Of a stretch of 64,000 nt of DNA, positions 51,421-58,608 are shown in pieces. The notes beneath the pieces were generated by a model. That model worked only from the letters and a program-made list of their open reading frames with translations, was not told the DNA's origin and did no database searches. This DNA is from Roseiarcus sp049513815 (GTDB lineage: Bacteria > Pseudomonadota > Alphaproteobacteria > Rhizobiales > Beijerinckiaceae), in assembly GCA_049513815.1 (NCBI GenBank), contig JBEKVR010000001.1, forward strand, positions 1 to 64,000, read 5' to 3'. Every line of letters starts with the position of its first letter. Positions within the stretch are counted from its first letter, which is position 1. Both the position numbers and the translations under genes were made by a program.

Positions 51421-52323
51421 TCATCGGAACAGCGGTTTGCCGAGGGAATTGGGAAAGATGTCGTCGAAGAAGAAGTGCAACTCGGCGACCGCGCCGATGT
51501 TGCGGCCGCTGGCGCTGTTGATCGGGATCAGCGCCTCGACGGCGAGCTGCCACGTGTCGGCTTCGTAGATGACGCCCGGCTGGATTGTACCGGTGGTGAT
51601 CTGCGTTCCGGGCGCGACATTGGCGATCGGAGTCGAGAAGGCGAATTCCGTCACCGGGACAAGTCGGCGCAGGAAGTCGTTGTCGATCTCGCCGACATGC
51701 GAATTGTAGTAGGGCAGGCTGTACTGGAGAGTGAAACCCCAGTTCAGCGTCGTCGGGTTTTGCGCTCCGTCGGTCCAGCTTTGGCCGGGGATCGCGGCGC
51801 CGAGCTGAGCGGTGATCGCCAGCGGTCTCAGAATATTGAGGCTCGCCGGCAGGTCGCCGAAGCCTTTGCCGACGTTGATCACCGGCGCATACGTGTTGAA
51901 CGGGCTGTATTGCGCAGCCGTTCCCGTTCGGCCCCAGCTCACGTCGAAGCCGGCCGAGGCCATGAACTCGTGCTGAGCCAAGCACATGAAGGTGTACTTG
52001 AGCTCAGTGTCGAGCGCGTTCCAGCCGTAGCCGCCAGGGCTCAGCCACGAACCGCCGTCGCTGAACGACAGACCGAGCCCGGGCAGGATCGTCTTCGTCC
52101 AACTGAAGGTCGCGTCGAACTCGCGGGTGCCGTCGGCGCCTTGCGGTTGCCAGGTCAGCGTCGGCAGCGCCAGTTCGTCGCCGACGCCGGGATCGTCGAT
52201 GCCGAGGGTTGCAGGAAAGATTCGGTCGCCGCACACGGCGTGCGCGAACGCAGGGGATATCCAGAGCGCCGCCGCAACGCCGAAACCGGCGCGCGTGGCG
52301 CTTCGCCAAGTCGCAGAAAGCAT
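51421..52323 (-). CDS. Unknown exported protein in the copper operon (300 aa), barrel-like
   Basis: Starts at 52323 with a signal peptide ending AFA-H; the mature protein begins HAVCGDRIFPATLGIDDPGV. The rest is beta-rich with many aromatic residues (FSWTKTILPGLGLSFSDGGSW, YTFMCLAQHEFMASAGFDVSWG, LNWGFTLQYSLPYYNSHV) and repeated strand-turn patterns, as in outer-membrane barrels. It sits between DUF2946 and copC genes. It could be a copper-regulated porin or a surface sensor. I do not recognise the family. Confidence 0.6.
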   Translation of the reverse strand: MLSATWRSATRAGFGVAAALWISPAFAHAVCGDRIFPATLGIDDPGVGDELALPTLTWQPQGADGTREFDATFSWTKTILPGLGLSFSDGGSWLSPGGYGWNALDTELKYTFMCLAQHEFMASAGFDVSWGRTGTAAQYSPFNTYAPVINVGKGFGDLPASLNILRPLAITAQLGAAIPGQSWTDGAQNPTTLNWGFTLQYSLPYYNSHVGEIDNDFLRRLVPVTEFAFSTPIANVAPGTQITTGTIQPGVIYEADTWQLAVEALIPINSASGRNIGAVAELHFFFDDIFPNSLGKPLFR

Positions 52324-52393
52324 AGAGATTCGCCTTGAAATCGCGAGAAACGGTTGCGCGCGCCGTTGAGGGCGGCGCGCGGCGGATTTCACG

Positions 52394-52789
52394 TCAGGCG
52401 AAAGAGGGCGGGGCGCGCGGTTGGGCGAAGCGGATCGCGCTGGCGCGCGGCCGCAAGAAGTCGCGATGCGCCGGCGGCGGCCCGGCGACGATCGCCAACC
52501 GTTCGGGCAAAGCCGGCGGCGGCGCTTCGAGCAGGGCGGCGTACGAAGCGAACTGGCACAGCGGGCAACCAACGTCGCAACCGACGTGCTGGCGGCCCGG
52601 CGTCGACGACTCGTCGCTCTGCGTGCAGAGTACGGCTGTGGGGCCGAATGTCGCCTTGAGCTCCGCCGCGACGGCGGCGAGGTCATGCCGCGCCGACGGA
52701 TGGTGATAGGGCAGGGCGACGAGCTGGGCGAAGACCGCGAACGCGGCAAGCAGCGTGGCGATGCGCGACGGCGCCCGCGCTGGCCGCAC
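52394..52789 (-). CDS. DUF2946-family protein
   Basis: GTG at 52789 with GGGAAGG six bases upstream is my choice of start; a longer frame opens at a TTG at 52900. The N-terminal hydrophobic segment (IATLLAAFAVFAQLVALPYHH) contains a histidine pair, and a CDVGCPLCQF cysteine cluster lies in the middle. DUF2946 proteins accompany copper-uptake or TonB-dependent receptor genes. This is the first gene of the copper operon. The His and Cys residues suggest metal binding. Confidence 0.7.
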   Translation of the reverse strand: MRPARAPSRIATLLAAFAVFAQLVALPYHHPSARHDLAAVAAELKATFGPTAVLCTQSDESSTPGRQHVGCDVGCPLCQFASYAALLEAPPPALPERLAIVAGPPPAHRDFLRPRASAIRFAQPRAPPSFA

Positions 52790-53085
52790 GCGGCGCCTTC
52801 CCGCTCCTTCTGCGCCCACGTTCTCCACGTGAAATCCCGTTTGCGCGGCCAAAGCCGCGCCAATTGGTCGATTTAGAGGCGACGTCGGAGCGCCTGTCAA
52901 TTGGGCTCATACGGATTTGCGCGCGCTATCGCGCCCGTTTATTGCTGTGGCGCAATGAATCGAACTGGGGGCACGCGCGGCTACGTCGCCGACGAAGCGG
53001 CGCGCCGCAAACGCACAGCGTGAATGCAATATCGCAGCCTCTTCAGGCGGCGCGACCGGTCAAAGTCGGCCATGCGCCGAACGAC

Positions 53086-53937
53086 ATGCGGCTGCTCGCC
53101 GTTTTGCTGATGTGCGCGGCGACGGTGTGTTTTTCCGGAATCGATTCTTCGGCCAAATGGCTCGGCATGCGCGTGCCGGAGGCCGAGGTCGTGTGGGCGC
53201 GCTACGTCGGCGCGGCGATCTTCAGCGTCATGGTCGCGCGGCCGTGGACGCGGCCGCAAACATTCCGCGCCAACCGGCCCTGGCTGCGGCTTTTCCGCTC
53301 GGCCCTGCTGCTCGGCTCGACTTACGCCAATTTCCTCGCGCTGAGGAAACTGCAACTCGCGGAAACGTCGACGATCGCCTTCTTGTCGCCGCTGCTCGTC
53401 GCGCTGATGGCTGGGCCGTGGCTGGGCGAGCGGGTCGGCGGCGTGCGCATGGCGGCGATTGCAGTCGGCTTTCTCGGCGTGGTGATCGCCACCCGGCCCG
53501 GCGCCGCGTTCCAGCCGATCGTCTTCGTGGCGATCAGCGGCGTCTTCTGCAACGCCGCCTATGGGCTCGCCACACGCATGCTGGCCGGGCGCGACTCGGC
53601 CGAGACGACGCTCGTCTGGACTCCGCTCGCCGGCGTGGTCGCGATGACGCCGTTGCTGCCGTGGTTCTGGGTGACGCCTCAGGAGCCGTTGGTCTGGGCG
53701 ATCATGGCGCTAATGGGCGCCAGCGGCGCGTTCGGCCACTGGCTGATGATTCTCGCCCATCAGCGGGCTCCGGCCTCGGCGATGGCGCCATTCGGCTACA
53801 CTCAGTTGTTGTGGATGATTATCATCGGCTGGCTGGTGTTTGGCGACACGCCGCCCGGCGCGACGCTGATCGGGGCCGGCATCGTCATCGGCTGTGGCGT
53901 CTTCCTCGCCTGGCGCGAGCGCAGCGGCAGGCGCTGA
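53086..53937 (+). CDS. EamA/DMT-superfamily transporter
   Basis: A 283-residue inner-membrane protein with ten predicted helices in two EamA repeats; the first repeat includes LRKLQLAETSTIAFLSPLLVALMAGPWLGERVG, a very typical signature, and the second ends LLWMIIIGWLVFGDTPPGATLIGAGIVIGCGVFLAW. The start at 53086 leads straight into helix 1; a GTG at 53020 is an alternative. These transporters export metabolites or amino acids; the substrate is unknown. Confidence 0.9.
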   Translation: MRLLAVLLMCAATVCFSGIDSSAKWLGMRVPEAEVVWARYVGAAIFSVMVARPWTRPQTFRANRPWLRLFRSALLLGSTYANFLALRKLQLAETSTIAFLSPLLVALMAGPWLGERVGGVRMAAIAVGFLGVVIATRPGAAFQPIVFVAISGVFCNAAYGLATRMLAGRDSAETTLVWTPLAGVVAMTPLLPWFWVTPQEPLVWAIMALMGASGAFGHWLMILAHQRAPASAMAPFGYTQLLWMIIIGWLVFGDTPPGATLIGAGIVIGCGVFLAWRERSGRR

Positions 53938-53973
53938 GGCGGCGGCGCTTGTGACCGCAGCGCGGTCGCCAAT

Positions 53974-55011
53974 ATGATGGTCTTGGTCGAAAAGACGACG
54001 ATGGAGCGGATGACGGCGGTCGCGACAGACCCCAGCGCAGCGGCACCCCCCGCGACGACGCTGAGCGTCGAACCGGCCGAGCGCCTGGATCGGCCACAGG
54101 CGTCGTCGTCGCTGATCGGCGTCAATCGCTGGGTCGCGCTCGGCGCCGCGCTGTTGCTGCACGTGGCGATTCTCGTTCCGATCTGGCTGCAATTCGACTG
54201 GGCGCCGCGCCCGGCGCCGCCGAGCGAGGAAATTCCGGTCGAAATTGTCGTCGAACAGCCGAAACCGCCGCCCCAGCCGCAACCACAACCGTCATCCGAA
54301 CCGGCGCCGCCGAAGCCGCCGATCGACCTCGAACCCGCCCATGACGCGCCACGCGCCGCAACCGAGGACAAGACGCCCCACGACGCCGCCGAGCCGCACA
54401 AGAACGCGGAGGCCAAGGCCGCTCCCGATCAACCGCAAGTCGGCGACAAGGCGGCCTCGAGCGACGCCGCCAAGCCGGTCGAGCGGAGTTCGGACCGTCA
54501 GGCGGAGGCGAAGGACGACAATGGGCCGCAAAAGGCGAGCGACGACCCGCTGGCGCTCGCCGAGCCGCCTTCGATGGCCGCCGTGGCGCCCGATACGCAA
54601 GTGAAGGTGGCGACGATGATCGGCCAGCCGCTGCCGACCTGGTCGAAGGGCAAACAATTCTCGACCTTCGACCCCGTGCCCGACGTTCAGTTCGGCGACG
54701 CCGCAGCGAGCCCGGTCGGCGGCGGCCAGGCCCAGACGACCTACCTGACGATCGTCTACGGGTTGATCATGAAACATCTGCGCATGACCGACCAGGTGCG
54801 GGCCGAGGCCGAGCAGGTCGTCGGCGCGATCTCCTTCGCGGTCGACGGTCACGGCGACATTCTGCAGCGCAGCGTGACCAAGCCGAGCGGCCTCAACGCG
54901 CTCGACGCGGCGGCGCTGGAGGCGGTGCGCGAAGCCGCGCCTTATCCGACGCCGCCGATGGGCATGCCGGTCGGGATGAAATTCACCTATGGAGGAAAGA
55001 GCGGGGGTTGA
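53974..55011 (+). CDS. TonB-family energy-transducer-like protein
   Basis: A 345-residue protein. After a 48-residue cytoplasmic leader comes one transmembrane helix (WVALGAALLLHVAILVPIWL), a long Pro/Lys/Glu-rich periplasmic spacer (residues 80-210) and a C-terminal domain with VGAISFAVDGHGDILQRSVTKPSGLNALDAAALEAVREAAPYPTPP, the TonB fold. TonB spans the periplasm to power outer-membrane receptors. No exbBD or receptor lies next to it. Proximity to zinc and copper genes hints at metal uptake. Confidence 0.85.
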   Translation: MMVLVEKTTMERMTAVATDPSAAAPPATTLSVEPAERLDRPQASSSLIGVNRWVALGAALLLHVAILVPIWLQFDWAPRPAPPSEEIPVEIVVEQPKPPPQPQPQPSSEPAPPKPPIDLEPAHDAPRAATEDKTPHDAAEPHKNAEAKAAPDQPQVGDKAASSDAAKPVERSSDRQAEAKDDNGPQKASDDPLALAEPPSMAAVAPDTQVKVATMIGQPLPTWSKGKQFSTFDPVPDVQFGDAAASPVGGGQAQTTYLTIVYGLIMKHLRMTDQVRAEAEQVVGAISFAVDGHGDILQRSVTKPSGLNALDAAALEAVREAAPYPTPPMGMPVGMKFTYGGKSGG

Positions 55012-55043
55012 GGCGGGCGCGTCAACTTGTCATAAGGTCCGCC

Positions 55044-55484
55044 ATGGCGAAGCCGAAATTCAAACCTCGCAAACAAGTGGCGGCGCTCGCCATCCGTCAT
55101 GACCCGCTGGAAGGGCTGAGGGTCATGCTCGTCACGTCGCGCGGCACCAAGCGCTACGTCGCGCCCAAAGGCTGGCGGATGAAGGGCCGGCAGGACCACG
55201 ACGCGGCGCAGATCGAGGCGCAGCAGGAAGCCGGCGTCATCGGCCGCATCCGCAAGAAGCCGATCGGCTTCTACGAATACTGGAAGCGTCTGAGCGACCA
55301 TTTCGAGCTTTGTCGGGTCAAAGTGTTCCTGCTCGAAGTCGAGCGCCAGCTCGCCGACTGGAAGGAGCGCGGCCAACGAAAAGTCGCGTGGTTCGATCCC
55401 GACGAGGCGGCTGACCTGGTCGACGAACCGGGCATGAGCGCAATCATCCGCGATCTGCCGAAACGGTTGAAGGCGGCGCGCTAG
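55044..55484 (+). CDS. NUDIX-fold hydrolase with a non-canonical box
   Basis: A 146-residue protein starting MAKPKFKPRKQVAALAIRH. The fold and PKGWRMKG segment match DIPP-type NUDIX hydrolases. The box is altered: the canonical REUxEExGU reads IEAQQEAGV (residues 57-65), so the first of the paired glutamates is Gln and the arginine is Ile. One metal-binding Glu (62) remains. Catalysis may be weak or the substrate different. It lies between the TonB-like gene and zur. Confidence 0.75.
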   Translation: MAKPKFKPRKQVAALAIRHDPLEGLRVMLVTSRGTKRYVAPKGWRMKGRQDHDAAQIEAQQEAGVIGRIRKKPIGFYEYWKRLSDHFELCRVKVFLLEVERQLADWKERGQRKVAWFDPDEAADLVDEPGMSAIIRDLPKRLKAAR

Positions 55485-55494
55485 GCGGTTTGCG

Positions 55495-55959
55495 TCACGC
55501 CGCCTTGGCGCAGGCCTGACAGAGGCCTTGCATCTCGACCATCTGCCGATGCGGCGCGAAGCCGGCGCGCTTGGCGGCGCGGGTCAACAGAAGCGTGACC
55601 TCGTCGTCCTCGATCTCGTCGCTGCGGCCGCATTTCTCGCACAGCAGCAGCACCCCCTGATGGGCGTGGCCGATGTGCTCGCACGGCGCATAGGCGTTGC
55701 GGCTTTCGATCTTGTGCAGGAAGCCGTGCTCGAGCAAGAACTCAAGCGCGCGGTAGACGGTCGGCGGCGCGACCGGCTTGCTCTCCTTGCGCGCCAGCGC
55801 GTCGAGGATCGCGTAGGCGCCGAGCGCGGCGCGGCTGTGGCCGAGGATGTCGAGCACGCTGCGTCGCGCCGCAGTCAGTTGCAAACCTTGCGCCGCGCAG
55901 TTGCGCTCCACTTCGGCCACCCAGGCCGTTCCGCTGGCGCGGGCGTGTCTTGCAGTCAT
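55495..55959 (-). CDS. zur: Zinc uptake regulator, Fur family
   Basis: A 154-residue repressor. The winged helix has LTAARRSVLDILGHSRAALGAYAILDAL and PPTVYRALEFLLEHGF; the structural zinc is held by Cys-107/Cys-110 and Cys-147/Cys-150, and CEHIGHAH supplies regulatory zinc ligands. It is divergent from znuA and separated by 139 bases carrying a Zur box, so it probably represses both znuACB and itself when zinc is plentiful. Confidence 0.92.
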   Translation of the reverse strand: MTARHARASGTAWVAEVERNCAAQGLQLTAARRSVLDILGHSRAALGAYAILDALARKESKPVAPPTVYRALEFLLEHGFLHKIESRNAYAPCEHIGHAHQGVLLLCEKCGRSDEIEDDEVTLLLTRAAKRAGFAPHRQMVEMQGLCQACAKAA

Positions 55960-56034
55960 GTCAACTCGCTTCCTTCGGCGCGAAGCGTAGCACGCGTCGC
56001 GTCTACCGTCGCGGGAGGGGCTTGCATCCTGCGA

Positions 56035-56049
56035 TGTTATAACATAACA
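56035..56049. promoter_or_regulatory. Zur box
   Basis: TGTTAT-AAC-ATAACA, perfect 6-bp arms with a 3-base spacer, in the otherwise GC-rich gap between zur and znuA. It lies 50 bases upstream of the znuA start and 76 from zur. The sequence matches the alphaproteobacterial Zur consensus as I recall it. Confidence 0.85.
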
Positions 56050-56098
56050 CGTTGGCCGTCGCGCGCCAAGCGGCGCCTATCCGCTCCAGGAGATCGCA

Positions 56099-56989
56099 AT
56101 GTACCGCAGCCTGCTCGCCGCCGCCGCCTTCGCCGCCGCCGCCTTCGCCGCCGCCGCGCTCGTCGCCGCGCCGGCGCTCGCCGACCCGGTGAAGATCGTC
56201 GCCGCCGAGAACTTCTACGGCGACGTCGCCAGCCAGATCGGCGGCGCGAATGTCGCCGTGACCAGCATCCTCACCAATCCGGACCAGGATCCGCATTTGT
56301 TCGAGGCGAGCGCCGAGACCGCCAAGGCGCTCGCCGACGCGAGGATCGTCATCGTCAACGGCGTCGACTACGACCCCTGGATGGAGAAGCTGCTCGGGGC
56401 CCACAAGGCCTCCGGCCGCAAGGCGATCGTCGTCGCGCAGCTTGTCGGCCGCAAGGCCGGCGACAACCCCCATCTCTGGTACGATCCCGACGCCGTGAAG
56501 GCGGCGGCCAAGGCTCTCGCCGCGGATCTCGATGCGATCGACCCCGACCACAAGGCGGATTATGACAAGGGCGAGGCGCAGTTCCTCGAATCGCTGAAGC
56601 CACTGGACGCCAAGATCGCCGACATGCGCAGGAAATACGCCGGGGCGCCGGTCACCGCTTCCGAGCCCGTCTTCGGCTATCAGGCCGGGTTGATCGGCCT
56701 GAAGGTCCTGAACGAGAAATTTGCGCTCGCGGTGATGAACAACGCCGAGCCGGGCGCATCCGAAGTCGCGGCGTTCGAAAACGATCTGAAGGGCCACAAG
56801 GTGAAGGCGATGCTCTATAACGCCCAGGCGAGCGAACCAGCGGTGGCGCGCCTGGTGCAGATGGCCAAGGACCACGGAATTCCCGTCGTCGGCGTCTCCG
56901 AGACCGAACCCGGCGGAACAAACTATCAGGCCTGGATGCTCGGGCAGCTCGACGCGCTCGACGCCGCGCTCGGCGGCGCGGCGAAGTGA
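56099..56989 (+). CDS. znuA: Zinc ABC transporter substrate-binding protein
   Basis: A 296-residue cluster A-I metal-binding protein. The signal peptide has an Ala-rich repeat (FAAAAFAAAALVAAPALA). Metal ligands appear in DQDPHLFEAS, AGDNPHLWYDP and ASEPVFGYQ, with an acidic residue in ETEPGGTNY. It lacks the long His-rich loop of classic ZnuA, as in some alphaproteobacteria. The Zur box upstream supports zinc rather than manganese. Confidence 0.92.
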   Translation: MYRSLLAAAAFAAAAFAAAALVAAPALADPVKIVAAENFYGDVASQIGGANVAVTSILTNPDQDPHLFEASAETAKALADARIVIVNGVDYDPWMEKLLGAHKASGRKAIVVAQLVGRKAGDNPHLWYDPDAVKAAAKALAADLDAIDPDHKADYDKGEAQFLESLKPLDAKIADMRRKYAGAPVTASEPVFGYQAGLIGLKVLNEKFALAVMNNAEPGASEVAAFENDLKGHKVKAMLYNAQASEPAVARLVQMAKDHGIPVVGVSETEPGGTNYQAWMLGQLDALDAALGGAAK

Positions 56990-57813
56990 GCGCTCTCCGC
57001 TTCGACGACGTGACCATTCGGCTCGGCGGCCGGGACATTCTCTCGGCCGCCAGCTTCGTCGTCGAAGACCGCGAATTCATCGGCATGCTCGGCGCCAACG
57101 GCGCCGGCAAGACGACGCTGATGCGCGCCGCGCTCGGCTTGGCGCCGGTCGCCTCGGGGACCATCAGCGTTCTCGATCGGCCGGTCACGCGCGGTCATTC
57201 GTCGATTGGCTATATGCCGCAGAACCGTGGGCTCGCGCCGGGCGTGCGGCTGACCGGCTACGATGTCGTCGCCAGCGCAGCGATTGGCGCGCGCTTCGGC
57301 TTTGGGCGGCTCGACAAGGCGATGCGACGCGAAATCGACTGGGCGCTCGATCACGTCGACGCGCGCGACCTGGCGCGCCGTTCGATCGGCGAACTCTCAG
57401 GCGGCGAGCGCCAGCGCCTGCTGCTCAGTCAGGCGCTGCTCGGTCGGCCGCGGCTGCTGCTGCTCGACGAGCCGCTGATCTCGCTCGACCCGGCCCACCA
57501 GAAGGGCGTCGTCGACATCGCGCGGCGGCTGCGCGACGAGTTGAAGGTCGCGATCGTCTTCAGCGCCCATGAGCTCAATCCGCTGGTCAACGCGATCGAT
57601 CGCGTGCTCTATCTCGGCGCCGGCGCGGCGGTGATCGGCCCGGTCGACGAAGTCGTCACCGGCCCCGTGTTGTCGCGCCTTTACGGGGCCGAAATCGAGG
57701 TGGTGCGCATCAAGGACCGCTTTTTCGTCATGGCCGGCGACGTCGAAGTCGAGCGCGAAGCGCATCGTCACGAGCATGGACATGCGCACGATTACGGCGA
57801 CGCGCATGTTTGA
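56986..57813 (+). CDS. znuC: Zinc ABC transporter ATP-binding protein with a His-rich tail
   Basis: A 275-residue ABC ATPase starting at a GTG that overlaps the znuA stop (GTGA). GANGAGKTTLM (Walker A), QNRGLAPG (Q-loop), LSGGERQRLLL (signature), LLLLDEP (Walker B) and SAHELNP (switch His) are present. The C-terminal tail HRHEHGHAHDYGDAHV holds six histidines and could sense or store zinc on the cytoplasmic side. Confidence 0.93.
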   Translation: MSALRFDDVTIRLGGRDILSAASFVVEDREFIGMLGANGAGKTTLMRAALGLAPVASGTISVLDRPVTRGHSSIGYMPQNRGLAPGVRLTGYDVVASAAIGARFGFGRLDKAMRREIDWALDHVDARDLARRSIGELSGGERQRLLLSQALLGRPRLLLLDEPLISLDPAHQKGVVDIARRLRDELKVAIVFSAHELNPLVNAIDRVLYLGAGAAVIGPVDEVVTGPVLSRLYGAEIEVVRIKDRFFVMAGDVEVEREAHRHEHGHAHDYGDAHV

Positions 57814-58597
57814 CTACGACTTCATGCGCACGGCCTTCGCCGCCTCGGGCGTCGCGGCGGTTCTCGCCGGAACGGTCGGGTTCTTTCTCGTGCTGCGAGG
57901 CCAGACCTTCGCCGGCCACGCGCTGTCGCATGTCGGCTTCACTGGCGCGACGGGAGCGGTCCTGTTCGGGCTGTCGCCGCTCGGCGGCCTCGTCGGCTTC
58001 ACGCTCGTCGCCGGGATCGCCATGGGGCTGTTCGGCGAGAAGCTCGCCGAGCGCGATGTGGCGATCGGCATGATGCTGTCGCTGGCGCTCGGACTCGGCC
58101 TGCTGTTCCTGCATTTCTACACCTCGGCGGCGACGCAGGCGGCGGCGCTGCTGTTCGGCAATGTGCTCGGCGTCGACAATTCGGCGTTACTGACCCTGCT
58201 GCTGATGGCCGCGGCGAGCCTCGCCGCGCTCGCCTTCATCCTGCGACCGCTGATCTTCGCCTCGCTCCAGGCCGAACTCGCCGAGGCGCGCGGCGTGCCG
58301 CTGCGCTTCGTTTCGGCGGCGTTCCTCGCCATCGTCGCGATCGCGACGGCGGAATGCGCGCAGATCGTCGGCGTGCTGCTGGTGTTCACGCTGATGGTCG
58401 GCCCCGCCGCCGCCGCGCAGAATTTCTCCCGCCGCCTCGCCGTCGGCGTCGCGCTGTCGGCGGGCCTGGCGCTGGCCGAAGCCTGGGGCGGCCTGACGCT
58501 TGCCTTCTACTCCGATTGGCCGACCAGCTTCTGGATCACCGCGCTGTCGGGGCTCGTCTATTTTACGAGCCTCGCGGCGCGGCGGCTCGCCGCCTGA
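57806..58597 (+). CDS. znuB: Zinc ABC transporter permease
   Basis: A 263-residue inner-membrane protein; the ATG at 57806 overlaps the znuC end by eight bases. Eight or nine hydrophobic helices, with the LRGQTFAGHALSHVGFTGA loop that contacts the ATPase and the TAECAQIVGVLLVFTLMVGPAAAAQ block typical of ABC-3 metal permeases. Third gene of znuACB. Confidence 0.93.
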   Translation: MFDYDFMRTAFAASGVAAVLAGTVGFFLVLRGQTFAGHALSHVGFTGATGAVLFGLSPLGGLVGFTLVAGIAMGLFGEKLAERDVAIGMMLSLALGLGLLFLHFYTSAATQAAALLFGNVLGVDNSALLTLLLMAAASLAALAFILRPLIFASLQAELAEARGVPLRFVSAAFLAIVAIATAECAQIVGVLLVFTLMVGPAAAAQNFSRRLAVGVALSAGLALAEAWGGLTLAFYSDWPTSFWITALSGLVYFTSLAARRLAA

Positions 58598-58608
58598 AGG
58601 GGAGGGGG

